From Achromobacter sp. RTa (GTDB taxonomy: Bacteria; Pseudomonadota; Gammaproteobacteria; Burkholderiales; Burkholderiaceae_B), in assembly GCF_000757485.1 (NCBI RefSeq), contig NZ_JPYO01000045.1:196121-260120 (forward strand): a stretch of 64,000 nt of DNA. Direction: 5' to 3'. Positions 52,757 through 61,007 of the stretch are shown here, piece by piece (positions within the stretch are counted from its first letter, which is position 1; every line of letters starts with the position of its first letter). The notes beneath the pieces are model-generated. The model was not told the DNA's origin. It searched no databases and saw only the letters and a list, made by a program, of their open reading frames with translations. Made by a program: the position numbers and the translations under genes.

Positions 52757-52774
52757 TGGCATGACGCTATAGCG
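52747..52774. promoter_or_regulatory. Two palindromes at the end of the LysR gene
   Basis: CATGCCATGATGGCATG (52747-52763, perfect apart from its centre) overlaps the LysR stop codon, and CGCTATAGCG (52765-52774, perfect) follows at once. The CTATAG core of the second is shared with the operator at 51788-51810. They lie about 100 nt upstream of the Bug receptor gene, so they may be a second binding site. Confidence 0.5.
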
Positions 52775-52869
52775 CCCCGCGTATTTTTCGGAGGCGCCTC
52801 CTCGGATACGCTGCTTCGCATCATGCAATGCCGCATGGTTTCCACAGCTCGCGCCGTCGCGGAGGCATC

Positions 52870-53838
52870 ATGAAAACACTATTGGGGATTCTGCTGGCCT
52901 GTGCGTCGCTTGCCGTTGCGCCGGTTGGCGCGGCGTCGTTTCCCGACCGTCCCATCACGCTCGTCGTGCCGCTGGCGGCCGGCAGCACGGCGGACATCCT
53001 GGCGCGGGCGATCCAGCCCGGCCTGAGCCAGCTGCTGGGGCAGACCGTGGTCGTCGAGAACAAGCCCGGCGGCGGCGGGCAGATCGCCATGAACTACGTC
53101 GCCAAATCGGCCCCCGACGGCTACACGCTGGTCCTGGGCTCCAACAACACCTGGGCCATCAACCTGGGATTGTTCTCGAAACTATCCTACAACCCGACCA
53201 AGGACTTCGTGCCCGTCGCCTATCTGGCTGGCGGCTCCAACGTATTGGTCGTGCCGTCCGACAGCCGATACCGCTCGGTGCGTGAACTGGTCGCCGCCTT
53301 GAAGGCCCAGCCCGGCAAGCTGATGTATTCGTCCGGCGGCAACGGCACCACGCACCATCTATCGGCCGAGCTGCTGCTGTCGATCACCGGCACCCAGGCC
53401 GCGCACATTCCCTATCGCGGCGCCCCGCAAGGCGTGGCCGCCGTGATGGCGCATGAAGTCGCCTTCGCCTTCTACAACACGCCCAGCGTGTCCGGCCTGG
53501 TCAAGGAAGGCAAGCTGCGGGCGCTGGCGGTCACCGGCGAAGCCCGTTCCCCTTTGCTGCCCGACGTGCCCACCATGATGGAGGAGGGCGTGCCCGGCTA
53601 CGTGATCACCGTCGACCTGGGCCTCATGGCTCCCGCCGGCACGCCGCCGGACGTCGTGGCGAAGCTTAACGCGGCCGCGCGCAAGGCCATGGACAGCGGC
53701 GAGCAGCGCCGGCGCCTGCAGGCGCTGGGCTACGAGATATTCCACGACGGGCCGCCCAGCGGGCTGGCGGCGTTCATCCAGGCGGACATCGCCAAATGGG
53801 TGCCGCTGGTGCAACGGTCGGGGGCAAAGGTGGATTGA
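52870..53838 (+). CDS. Bug-family substrate-binding protein
   Basis: A 322-aa periplasmic receptor: signal peptide 1-21 (cleavage near GAA-SF), then FPDRPITLVVPLAAGSTAD (about 23-41), VVENKPGGGGQIAM and the C-terminal RRLQALGYEIF segment. GGAGG just before the ATG at 52870 fixes the start; the upstream frame is not credible. No permease subunits nearby. Placed after the LysR gene, so it is probably the receptor for the compound handled by the DUF3604 protein. Confidence 0.9.
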   Translation: MKTLLGILLACASLAVAPVGAASFPDRPITLVVPLAAGSTADILARAIQPGLSQLLGQTVVVENKPGGGGQIAMNYVAKSAPDGYTLVLGSNNTWAINLGLFSKLSYNPTKDFVPVAYLAGGSNVLVVPSDSRYRSVRELVAALKAQPGKLMYSSGGNGTTHHLSAELLLSITGTQAAHIPYRGAPQGVAAVMAHEVAFAFYNTPSVSGLVKEGKLRALAVTGEARSPLLPDVPTMMEEGVPGYVITVDLGLMAPAGTPPDVVAKLNAAARKAMDSGEQRRRLQALGYEIFHDGPPSGLAAFIQADIAKWVPLVQRSGAKVD

Positions 53839-53912
53839 GGTTCCGGTCGTGACAAGGCCGACCGTTGCCATGTTAAAAAGGGGCGCCCGAACTTCGAACG
53901 AACCATTCGCCC

Positions 53913-54713
53913 ATGTCCGAACATCACCAGTTTCTATGTCCGCGCGATATGCACCTGCCGCCGCCTGATTGGCGCGCGCTGGAAGCCAAACTGCTGAAAG
54001 GAGGATACGTGCTTGAACCGCGGGGCGACGGCATTCCGTACCGCGCCCTGTTGAACCTGAGCTTCGGCCTGGCCAGCCTGAACGAAGGATCGCACCAATA
54101 TCAAGAAGACCTGCGCACCACTGGCGACGTCATCGCCATGTATGTGCGGGCAGGGCATCTGCCCGCCGACATACCGATACGCCACAACGACACCATGGAA
54201 GAAGCCCTGGCGCTGCTGGCCGAGCACGGCATCACGCCTGGGGACCTGTATGTCGACAACGAGGGCAGCGACTGGAACAGCCCGCAGTACTGCCTGGGTC
54301 CGGCGGCACGAGCCTATCTGACGGACGACACGCGGGCTTCGTACGACGCAAACCCAAAGAATTTTCCGTTGATGCTGCTGGCCTACGACGGCCCCGAGCC
54401 GCACGTGGCGGTAGGGGAGAATCTCTCCGAGCCCAGCCTGCCGGGGTCGGACGAACTGCTGGAATCCATGCCGCCGTTCGATTCGCATGTCGACTTCATC
54501 GGCGCCGCGTACGAGGATCCCGCCGCGCAATGGCGCTGCCCGGATAATGGCCGCGATTACCGGATCCTGGAACTGGATTGGCAATTCAGCCTGGCGATGG
54601 GCTTTCGCATGATCCGGACGGAATGGCTGGACCAGGGTAGCGCCGATGGCTTGGCCGGCTTGATCGGAGAGCTTGCCGGCCTGGCCATGGTCAGCAGCCA
54701 TCGGCATTTGTGA
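53913..54713 (+). CDS. Hypothetical protein, 266 aa
   Basis: I do not recognise this family. It is acidic, with no signal peptide or membrane segment. It has a CPRDMHLPPPDW start, several Trp/Tyr-rich patches (EGSDWNSPQYCLG, AAQWRCPDNGRDYRILELDWQFS) and three cysteines spread along the chain. It starts 74 nt after the Bug receptor gene but a small hairpin-poor gap with TTAAAAAGGGG suggests its own promoter. It is convergent, 5 nt apart, with the next gene. GC content matches its neighbours, so no sign of recent transfer. Confidence 0.7.
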   Translation: MSEHHQFLCPRDMHLPPPDWRALEAKLLKGGYVLEPRGDGIPYRALLNLSFGLASLNEGSHQYQEDLRTTGDVIAMYVRAGHLPADIPIRHNDTMEEALALLAEHGITPGDLYVDNEGSDWNSPQYCLGPAARAYLTDDTRASYDANPKNFPLMLLAYDGPEPHVAVGENLSEPSLPGSDELLESMPPFDSHVDFIGAAYEDPAAQWRCPDNGRDYRILELDWQFSLAMGFRMIRTEWLDQGSADGLAGLIGELAGLAMVSSHRHL

Positions 54714-54718
54714 AGGCC

Positions 54719-55141
54719 CTAATCCTCCTCGCGCCAACCCTTCCGCCGCCGAGCCTTCGGCCTTGGCGCGACCCCCAGGCGCGGGTCCCGCGCCAGCGCA
54801 AGCTCCGCTAGCCGCGCGGCCGTCGATTCGAAATCCTCGTCTTCCTGCGGCAGGTACAGCCATTTGCCCAGCACCGGATGCTGCAGCAGATTGGGCACGT
54901 CTGCAAGCAACGCGGCGTGGCGCTCCTTCGATGTGCATACCAGTACGCCGTTCCAGGGATCTTCACGGTCCGACGCAATCAAGTACAGCAACCCATCCAG
55001 ATAGGCGGCATCGCTGCCGAACATGCGCCGATGGGCGTAGTTGGGGTCGCGCGCCAGCGGTTCCAGGACCCAGGCGAGCGAGTTCTGGCGCGAGGAGGCT
55101 TGCCTCGTGGGCGGAGCGAAGGGGGCAGGGGGGCGAGGCAT
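54719..55141 (-). CDS. Small conserved protein, TfoX-N-like
   Basis: A 140-aa soluble protein. Residues about 37-95 (RRMFGSDAAYLDGLLYLIAS, GVLVCTSKERHAALL, HPVLGKWLYLPQ) resemble the TfoX/Sxy N-terminal fold. The C-terminal tail is very basic (PRPKARRRKGWR). No competence function should be assumed. It converges on the 266-aa hypothetical gene and diverges from the SDR gene at 55264. Confidence 0.65.
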   Translation of the reverse strand: MPRPPAPFAPPTRQASSRQNSLAWVLEPLARDPNYAHRRMFGSDAAYLDGLLYLIASDREDPWNGVLVCTSKERHAALLADVPNLLQHPVLGKWLYLPQEDEDFESTAARLAELALARDPRLGVAPRPKARRRKGWREED

Positions 55142-55187
55142 GGGAGGAGTTTAATCGACCGAGCTGTCCTGGGATGAGGCCGGGCCT

Positions 55188-55247
55188 GGCCGCAAGAACC
55201 GGATATCCGCCCGGACGAACGCTCTGGAGAATGGCTACACGCCATTC
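55188..55247 (+). repeat. 60-bp leader element, copy 1
   Basis: This stretch directly upstream of the SDR gene aligns without gaps to 63941-64000, with 51 of 60 bases identical by eye. The first 24 nt (GGCCGCAAGAACCGGATATC and on) are identical and the last nine (ACGCCATTC) too. The conserved blocks are separated by variable ones, as in a promoter bound by an activator. It ends 16 nt before the SDR start codon. Confidence 0.8.
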
Positions 55248-55263
55248 ATACCGGAGCTTCGCC

Positions 55264-56013
55264 ATGGGTTTGCTGCAGGATAAAGTCGCCATCATCACGG
55301 GCGCATCGTCGGGAATCGGCCGTGCCGCCGCGCTCTTGTTCAGTGCCGAGGGCGCCGCCGTCGTCTTGAATGCCAGGGGAGAATCGGCGCTGGAAGAAGT
55401 TGCGGCGCGCATCCGGGATCAGGGCGGGAAGGCGCGGGCGGTTGCTGGCGACGCCAGCCAGCCCGAGACCCACCGGCGGTTGGTTTCGGAGGCGGTCGGG
55501 GAATTCGGAGGCCTGGATATCGCGTTCAACAACGCCGGCGCCACTGGCTCCATCGCGCCGCTGGCCGACATCGCCTTCACCGATTGGCAGGCAACGATAG
55601 CGGCGAACCTGCACTCGGCCTTCCTGGGCAGCGTTAATCAAATCCCCGCGATGCTCGAGCGTAAGGGCGGGGCGATTATCTTCACTTCCAGTTTCGTCGG
55701 CACCAGCGCGGGGCTGCCCGGCATGGCCGCGTATGCCGCCGCCAAGGCCGGGCTGATGGGGCTGGTCAAAGGAATCGCCGCCGACTATGGCGACAAAGGC
55801 ATCAGGGCCAACGCGCTTTTGCCCGGCGGCGTCGACACGGCGATGGCCGGCGACAGTGCACAAAAGGAATGGGCGGCGGGATTGCACGCGATGAAACGGA
55901 TCGCCCGGCCGGAGGAGATCGCTTCCGCCGCCTTGTTTCTGGCGAGCTCGATGGCAAGCTTCGTCACGGGCTCTGCCTTGTTCGCGGATGGAGGAAATGC
56001 GGCGGTGAAGTGA
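55264..56013 (+). CDS. Short-chain dehydrogenase/reductase (glucose 1-dehydrogenase-like)
   Basis: A 249-aa classical SDR: TGASSGIG (12-19), NNAGATG with the conserved Asn, FTSSFVGTSAG (Ser) and YAAAKAG (Tyr/Lys), and the C-terminal VTGSALFADGG. The reaction is NAD(P)-dependent oxidation or reduction of a hydroxyl/keto group; substrate unknown. Start at the ATG at 55264 preceded by CGGAGC. It is monocistronic, converging on the aldolase operon, and carries a distinctive 60-bp leader repeated at the window end. Confidence 0.9.
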   Translation: MGLLQDKVAIITGASSGIGRAAALLFSAEGAAVVLNARGESALEEVAARIRDQGGKARAVAGDASQPETHRRLVSEAVGEFGGLDIAFNNAGATGSIAPLADIAFTDWQATIAANLHSAFLGSVNQIPAMLERKGGAIIFTSSFVGTSAGLPGMAAYAAAKAGLMGLVKGIAADYGDKGIRANALLPGGVDTAMAGDSAQKEWAAGLHAMKRIARPEEIASAALFLASSMASFVTGSALFADGGNAAVK

Positions 56014-56024
56014 CGGCTTGCGTG

Positions 56025-56801
56025 CTATGCCGGCGCGGCAGCGGCAAACCGCGCCGCGAGCTGATCGCAGTGCCGCGCCAGAATCGCTGCATCCACGCCC
56101 ACCGCCGTATACAGGCTCCCGGCAGCCATATACCGCCGCGCCAGCGTTTCATCCGGCGTCAGCACGCCCGGCGCCTTGCCGGCCGCGCGCACCCGGCTGA
56201 TGGCGCGTTCGACCTCGGCCACGACATTCGGATGCTGCGGCTCTCCGGGATAGCCCAGGCTGGCGGCCAGGTCCGCCGGCCCGATGAAGACCCCGTCCAC
56301 GCCATCCACCGCGATAATCGCGTCCAGGTTTTCCAAGGCCTCGCCGGTCTCGGCCTGCACCAGTAGGCACAACTCGTCCTCGCAGCGGCGCATATAGTCG
56401 TGCACCCGGCCATAGCGCGTGGCGCGCATGGTGCCGCTGACGCCTCGCACGCCGCGCGGCGCATAGCGCATGCCGGCCACGGCGCTCTCAGCTTCGGCGG
56501 CATTCTGTACGTAGGGCAGCAGCAAGGTCTGTGCGCCGATGTCCAGGTATTGCTTGATCTGGACCTTGTCGTTCCACGAGGGGCGCACGACGGGATGGCT
56601 GCCGTAGGCGGCCGCAGCCTGTAGCTGGGCCATGACGGTCGGCAGCAGCACCGGCGTGTGTTCGGTATCGAGCAGCAGCCAGTCAAAGCCGCTGGCGGCA
56701 ACCAGTTCGGTGCTGTTGGGATGGCCGAGCGTGACCCACAGACCGGTCTGATGGCGCTGTTCGCGCAGCGCGCGTTTGAACGTATTGACGGGAAGTTCCA
56801 T
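56025..56801 (-). CDS. hpaI: HpcH/HpaI-type class II aldolase
   Basis: A 258-aa pyruvate aldolase of the 4-hydroxy-2-oxoheptanedioate aldolase family, which splits 4-hydroxy-2-oxo acids to pyruvate (or from HHED, pyruvate plus succinate semialdehyde). Visible: LLLDTEHTP (about 42-50), VRPSWND (Arg72 region), LLPYVQNAAEAE, AETGEALEN with metal Glu and GVFIGPADLAASLG with metal Asp. The hpaI name rests on similarity and on the hydratase gene next to it; the true substrate may differ. 3' end of a five-enzyme operon. Confidence 0.85.
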   Translation of the reverse strand: MELPVNTFKRALREQRHQTGLWVTLGHPNSTELVAASGFDWLLLDTEHTPVLLPTVMAQLQAAAAYGSHPVVRPSWNDKVQIKQYLDIGAQTLLLPYVQNAAEAESAVAGMRYAPRGVRGVSGTMRATRYGRVHDYMRRCEDELCLLVQAETGEALENLDAIIAVDGVDGVFIGPADLAASLGYPGEPQHPNVVAEVERAISRVRAAGKAPGVLTPDETLARRYMAAGSLYTAVGVDAAILARHCDQLAARFAAAAPA

Positions 56802-56810
56802 GCGCCGTAC

Positions 56811-57593
56811 CTAGGAGAAATGGACCGAAATGCTGCCGAGCTTGCCGTAGTCGGCATGCAGCGTGTCGCCGCTTTTGACGGCTACCGTGCGGGTGAACGA
56901 CCCGGCCAGCACGATCTGCCCGGCGGCCAGGCCCGTATCGTGCTGGGCCAGCTTGTTGGCCAGCCACGCGATGCCCAGCGCCGGATGCCCCAGCACTGCC
57001 GCGGACACGCCCGATTCCTCGATCACGCCGTTCTTCAGCAGCAATGCGCCCACCCATCGCAGGTCGATGTCCAGCGGCCGCACGGGCCGGCCGCCCAGTA
57101 CGATGCCGGCGCAGGCGGCGTTGTCGGCGATGTTGTCGACGATGCGGCGCGGATACTTGCTGCGTCCGTCGATCAGCTCCAACGCAGGCACCACATAGTC
57201 GGTGGCGTCCAGCACATCGAACAGACTCACGTCAGGGCCGTGTAGCGGCTTGCCCAGCACGAAAGCCAGTTCCACTTCTACGCGGGGCACGATCAGCCTG
57301 GACGTCGGGATGGTCTCGCCGTCCTGATAGAACATCGTGTCCAGCAAGTGCCCATAGTCCGGCTCGTCGATGCCGACCGTGCTTTGCATCGCCTTGGAGG
57401 TCAAACCGATTTTGTGGCCGCGCAATCTGGCCCCGGCGGCAAGCTTCTGGTCGATGATGCGCTTCTGGATCGCATAGGCATCGGCGATCTCGATGCCCGG
57501 AAAGGCCTGGTCGAGCTGCGTGGTAGGGACACCGCTGCGTTCCGCCTCCAGAAGGAGGCCGGCGGCGCGGTTGCGATCTTCTTCACTGAGCAT
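56811..57593 (-). CDS. hpaH: 2-oxo-hept-4-ene-1,7-dioate hydratase-like protein
   Basis: A 260-aa hydratase of the FAH-fold hydratase/decarboxylase family, adding water to a 2-oxo-4-enoate. Signatures are AYAIQKRIIDQKLAAGARLRGHKIGLTSKAMQ (about 33-64 region), PRVEVELAFVLGKPL with the metal Glu pair and ALELIDGRS. The gene sits 9 nt from the aldolase that would cleave its product, the same pair as in homoprotocatechuate degradation. Its start overlaps the end of the FAH-family gene by 11 nt. Confidence 0.85.
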   Translation of the reverse strand: MLSEEDRNRAAGLLLEAERSGVPTTQLDQAFPGIEIADAYAIQKRIIDQKLAAGARLRGHKIGLTSKAMQSTVGIDEPDYGHLLDTMFYQDGETIPTSRLIVPRVEVELAFVLGKPLHGPDVSLFDVLDATDYVVPALELIDGRSKYPRRIVDNIADNAACAGIVLGGRPVRPLDIDLRWVGALLLKNGVIEESGVSAAVLGHPALGIAWLANKLAQHDTGLAAGQIVLAGSFTRTVAVKSGDTLHADYGKLGSISVHFS

Positions 57594-58470
57594 GGCGAGT
57601 TCCTTGTGCGGGCACGGTCGATTCGTCGGCCACTGGGTTGGACAGGGTGCCGATACCCGCGACCTCTACCTCGACCACGTCGCCCGGCTTCAGGAAGCGC
57701 GGCGGCGTGAAGCGCACGCCGGCGCCGATAGGGGTGCCGGTCGAGATGACGTCGCCCGGTTTCAGCGTGGTCCAGATGGAGATATAGCGGATCAGTTCGG
57801 CGAAGGGGAACATCAGGTTGTCGGTCGAGTCCTGCTGGCGCAGCTCGCCGTTCACGCGGGTGCGAACCGTCAGCGGCGCGGCGGGGTCGAACTCATCGGC
57901 CGTCACCATCCATGGGCCCATCGAGCCGCTGGCGTCGAAGTTCTTGCCCTGGGTCACGTTGAACTTGCCGTGCTTGATCCAGTCGCGCACGGTGCCCTCG
58001 TTCAGGCAGGTCAAGCCGGCGATGTGGCTCCAGGCGTCTTCCGCGGCGATGCGGCGGCCGGCCTTGCCGATCACGATGGCGATCTCGCCCTCGTAGTCCA
58101 GCTGTTCGGACTCCGGCGGGCGCAGCAAGGGTGCGCCGTGCCCCACGAAGGACCCCGGAAAGCGCGGGAACACGCTGGGATAGGCGGGCGGCGCGCTGCC
58201 GTCCTGGTATTCCTCGTTGCGCTTGCCGTAGTTCACGCCCACGCAGATGATCTTCTCGGGCGTGGGAATCGGCGGCAGCAGGCGGACTTGATCCAGCCGG
58301 TGCGTGACGGGCAGCGTCCCGGCCAGGCGTGCCAAAGCGGGGAGGGCGCCTGCTTCCAGCGCGGCGCGCAAGCTGTCGTTGCCCTGGCCGTCCAGCGCAA
58401 CGATCTCGTCCTGGCCGCGCAGGGCGCCAAAGCGCGCGCGGCCTTGATGGGTGAAGCTGAGCAGTCTCAT
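57583..58470 (-). CDS. Fumarylacetoacetate hydrolase family protein
   Basis: A 295-aa FAH-fold enzyme. The metal site reads YEGEIAIVIGK (E-G-E), with INEG-like LNEGTVRDWIKHG and FDASGSMGPWMV around it and PGDVISTGTPIGAG at the end. Members act as acylpyruvases, oxaloacetate decarboxylases, or as HpaG-type decarboxylase/isomerases. Placed between the hydratase and the lactonase-like gene, it could be the decarboxylase/isomerase step. It overlaps both neighbours (11 nt and 4 nt), so the operon is tightly coupled. Confidence 0.88.
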   Translation of the reverse strand: MRLLSFTHQGRARFGALRGQDEIVALDGQGNDSLRAALEAGALPALARLAGTLPVTHRLDQVRLLPPIPTPEKIICVGVNYGKRNEEYQDGSAPPAYPSVFPRFPGSFVGHGAPLLRPPESEQLDYEGEIAIVIGKAGRRIAAEDAWSHIAGLTCLNEGTVRDWIKHGKFNVTQGKNFDASGSMGPWMVTADEFDPAAPLTVRTRVNGELRQQDSTDNLMFPFAELIRYISIWTTLKPGDVISTGTPIGAGVRFTPPRFLKPGDVVEVEVAGIGTLSNPVADESTVPAQGTRHAQ

Positions 58471-59339
58471 TCGTCGAATCCAAAAAGGCGCGCGGGGTTG
58501 TCGACCAGGATCTTCCTGAGCGTGGCGTCATTGCCGGCATAGCGCGCCAACTGATCCAGCAGGCGGCCCTCGTCCGGCGTGGCCTTCACGGACACCGGGT
58601 GCGGCCAGTCGCTGCCCCACACCACGCGGTCGGGGTTCGCGGCGATCAGCGCCTGGGCAAGCGGAATCACGTCGTCCCAGGGCTCGCCCGTGCGCGACAA
58701 CTTCTCCGTCAACGACAGCATCACCCAGAACTTGCCGCGAGCCAGCAGCGATTCGAGCTTGCGCCGCGTGGGGTCGCTCGCGCCCGCGCCTGGATCGGCG
58801 CGGCCCATGTGGTCCAGCAGCACCGGTATGTCCAGCGCTTCGAATTGCTCCATCTGGGCCATCATGCCGTCGGGCTCGGGTTGGAACTTGGCGTACCAGC
58901 CCAGCTCGCGGATGCGCGCGATGGAACGGTCGAACACGGCCGGTTCCATGCTGATGCCCAATCCCTGGCGCGTGAAGCGCGCGCCGCGCACCCCCGCATC
59001 ATGCAGCTTCTGAATATAGGCGTCATCGCATTCGGCCAGCACCACCGCATTCGCGCAGCCGCGATACGACGGGCCAGCCACGGCAAGGCCGTCCAGCACC
59101 ACCTGATGATCGGCGCCATAGGTCGTGGCCTGCACGATCACGCCGCGCTCGATGCCGAGCAGCCGGTGCAGGGCCAGCGCCGTCTCGATCGTTGCGCTGG
59201 GCATTTCATACGCCGCGCCCGGGCGCACCGGATAACGGTCCGCCGGCCCAAACACATGAAACTGGCTATCGCACGAACCTGGCGGCAAGCGATACGCCGG
59301 CGCGGTCGGATGGGTATGGAAATGTTGGTATTGCGTCAT
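58467..59339 (-). CDS. Amidohydrolase-family protein (2-pyrone-4,6-dicarboxylate lactonase-like)
   Basis: A 290-aa TIM-barrel hydrolase. The first motif is CDSQFHVFGPADRYPV (about 23-38); later VLLDHMGRADPG (about 170-181) and VVWGSDWPHPV (about 243-253) with the catalytic Asp. LigI-type lactonases have a similar DxH-FGP start. The first His of the usual HxH is Gln here (SQFH), so the metal requirement may be weak, as in LigI. Likely role is opening a lactone or pyrone ring in the pathway of this operon. Confidence 0.85.
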   Translation of the reverse strand: MTQYQHFHTHPTAPAYRLPPGSCDSQFHVFGPADRYPVRPGAAYEMPSATIETALALHRLLGIERGVIVQATTYGADHQVVLDGLAVAGPSYRGCANAVVLAECDDAYIQKLHDAGVRGARFTRQGLGISMEPAVFDRSIARIRELGWYAKFQPEPDGMMAQMEQFEALDIPVLLDHMGRADPGAGASDPTRRKLESLLARGKFWVMLSLTEKLSRTGEPWDDVIPLAQALIAANPDRVVWGSDWPHPVSVKATPDEGRLLDQLARYAGNDATLRKILVDNPARLFGFDE

Positions 59340-59351
59340 CGCCGGGGTCCT

Positions 59352-59732
59352 TTATCCGATCACCGCGACGAAATCGCACTCGATGAGCTTGTCGCCATCC
59401 AGATCCGCCTGCATGGTGTGGCGCGCCGGACGGTTCTGCGCATCCGGAAACGCCTGCAGCCACACCGCATTCAGCGCCGCGCGCTGGCTGCGGTCGCGCA
59501 TCCACACCGTCATCTTGGCGATGTGGTCCAGTGTGCCCCCGCCCGCTTCCACGATGCGGCGCACGTGGTCGAACATCAGTTCGCACTGGCGTTCCAGCGA
59601 CGCGCCATAGGCGCCCGTCGCTGGCTCCGTGCCCTGGATGCTGCCGGAGTACAGCATGGGGCCGATCCGGCAGGCCGCGGGAATGGGGTTCTTGTGGCTG
59701 AAGCCTTCGGCATAGATGCTGCGTCTGCTCAT
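59352..59732 (-). CDS. RidA (YjgF/YER057c/UK114) family protein
   Basis: A 126-aa trimeric enamine/imine deaminase-type protein. IPAACRIGPMLYSGSIQGTEPATG is the N-terminal hairpin and HIAKMTVWMRDRSQ and DLDGDKLIECDFVAVIG the C-terminal region; the usual active-site Arg near residue 104 is not clear, so it belongs to a divergent subgroup. Since 2-aminomuconate deaminases are RidA members, the presence beside a hydratase, decarboxylase and aldolase could mean an amino-aromatic pathway. That is inference. Confidence 0.85.
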   Translation of the reverse strand: MSRRSIYAEGFSHKNPIPAACRIGPMLYSGSIQGTEPATGAYGASLERQCELMFDHVRRIVEAGGGTLDHIAKMTVWMRDRSQRAALNAVWLQAFPDAQNRPARHTMQADLDGDKLIECDFVAVIG

Positions 59733-59801
59733 GGCGGGTTCCGTGTTGGGATGGATGAAGGGGGGGAGGGGCGCCGAGTCGCGTGCCTGGCGCGCCCGGA
59801 T

Positions 59802-60770
59802 TCAATTCGCCGTAATGCCGGCGCGCTTGATAATCGGCGTCCAGCGCGCGTCTTCCGCGGCCAGGTAGCGCGTGAACTCCTCGGGCGAACTGCCGCGCGC
59901 CTCCGCGCCCAGCTCGTCGAAACGCTGGATGATCGTCGGCTGCGCCAGGATCTTGCCCAGCGCCGCGCTCAATTTGTCCAAAACCTCCGGCGGCGTGCCC
60001 TTCGGCGCCAGCAGCCCGGTAAACGTCGCCGCCTCCATGCCCTGCACGCCGGCTTCCGCAAACGTGGGCACATCGGGCATCGAGGGCACGCGCTTGGCGG
60101 TCGTTACCGCCAGCGCCCGCAGCCGCCCATCCTTCACGTAAGGCAGCGCCACCGAGATCTGATCGAAATTGAAATCCACTTGGCCGCCCAGCAGATCCGT
60201 CGTGGCCGGCGCATTGCCCTTGTATTGCGCCGTCGTCCAGCGCGCGCCGGTCAGCGACTGCAACAGCTCGCTCACCAGATGATTCGTTGTGCCCGCGCCC
60301 GGCGACGCCATGTTCAGCTTGCCCGGGTCCTTCTTCGCCAGCGCCAGCAGTTCTTCCAGGTTCTTTGTCTTCAGTTCCGGCCGCACCTGCAACACCAACG
60401 GCGTGTACGAGACCGAACTGATCGGCGCGAAATCCCGATCCCACTTGTACGCCTCGCGCTTGAAGATCAGCGGCGAAAACAGCAGCGGACCGTTCGCGGC
60501 CATGAACAGCGTGTACCCGTCCGGGGCCGAGCGCGCCACTTGTTCCCCGGCAATCATGCCGCCCGCGCCGGGCTTGTTCTCGACGATGAACGGTTGCCCC
60601 AGCGCCGCCTGCAATCCTGGCGCAATAAGCCGCGCGGCCACGTCCACATTCCCGCCGGGCGGGTAGGGCACGACAATCTTTACGGGCTTCTCGGGCCAGG
60701 CGGCATGCGCCATCGAGGTAAGGACAGCCAGCGCCACAGTGGCGCAGGCGCGGAGCGCGTTGCGGTTCAT
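59802..60770 (-). CDS. Bug-family substrate-binding protein
   Basis: A 322-aa periplasmic receptor: signal peptide 1-23 (cleavage near AHA-AW), WPEKPVKIVVPYPPGGNVD (about 25-43), VENKPGAGGMIAG, and PDGYTLFM. GGAGACT precedes the ATG at 60770. It is the first gene of the RidA/amidohydrolase/FAH/HpaH/HpaI operon, so it should bring in or sense the substrate of that pathway. It diverges from the flavin reductase/IclR genes. Confidence 0.92.
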   Translation of the reverse strand: MNRNALRACATVALAVLTSMAHAAWPEKPVKIVVPYPPGGNVDVAARLIAPGLQAALGQPFIVENKPGAGGMIAGEQVARSAPDGYTLFMAANGPLLFSPLIFKREAYKWDRDFAPISSVSYTPLVLQVRPELKTKNLEELLALAKKDPGKLNMASPGAGTTNHLVSELLQSLTGARWTTAQYKGNAPATTDLLGGQVDFNFDQISVALPYVKDGRLRALAVTTAKRVPSMPDVPTFAEAGVQGMEAATFTGLLAPKGTPPEVLDKLSAALGKILAQPTIIQRFDELGAEARGSSPEEFTRYLAAEDARWTPIIKRAGITAN

Positions 60771-60841
60771 GGTCAGTCTCCTGTGCGTGTCATCGCGTTT
60801 TGTTTGATGACACTCTAGGAATTCCCGCACCGCCGAACAAC

Positions 60842-60990
60842 GCCAATTTGGCAAAAAGTTCCGAATATTGGACTATTTTTTGATCGCGCTCCGCGGATCT
60901 CTTCTGGATTGGACTCTCCGCATCGGAAAATCAGGCTTGGCGCACTGTGTGCGCGCCGAGGCTCCCAGATTCTGATGTTCAATATCCGGA
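60842..60990. promoter_or_regulatory. Divergent operator region with inverted 13-mer pair
   Basis: TCCGAATATTGGA at 60860-60872 and TTCAATATCCGGA at 60978-60990 are inverted copies (11 of 13 match after reverse complement). A GCCAATTTGGC palindrome at 60842-60852 lies next to the first. They sit between the Bug-led operon and the flavin reductase-IclR pair, so they are candidate IclR-family operators. Confidence 0.55.
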
Positions 60991-61007
60991 CTACGAAGCG
61001 AGACAAT

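Noticed and set aside
55188-55247. Insertion sequence end or attachment site
   Set aside because: No transposase or integrase, no terminal inverted repeats and no target duplication; position upstream of a start codon fits a promoter better.
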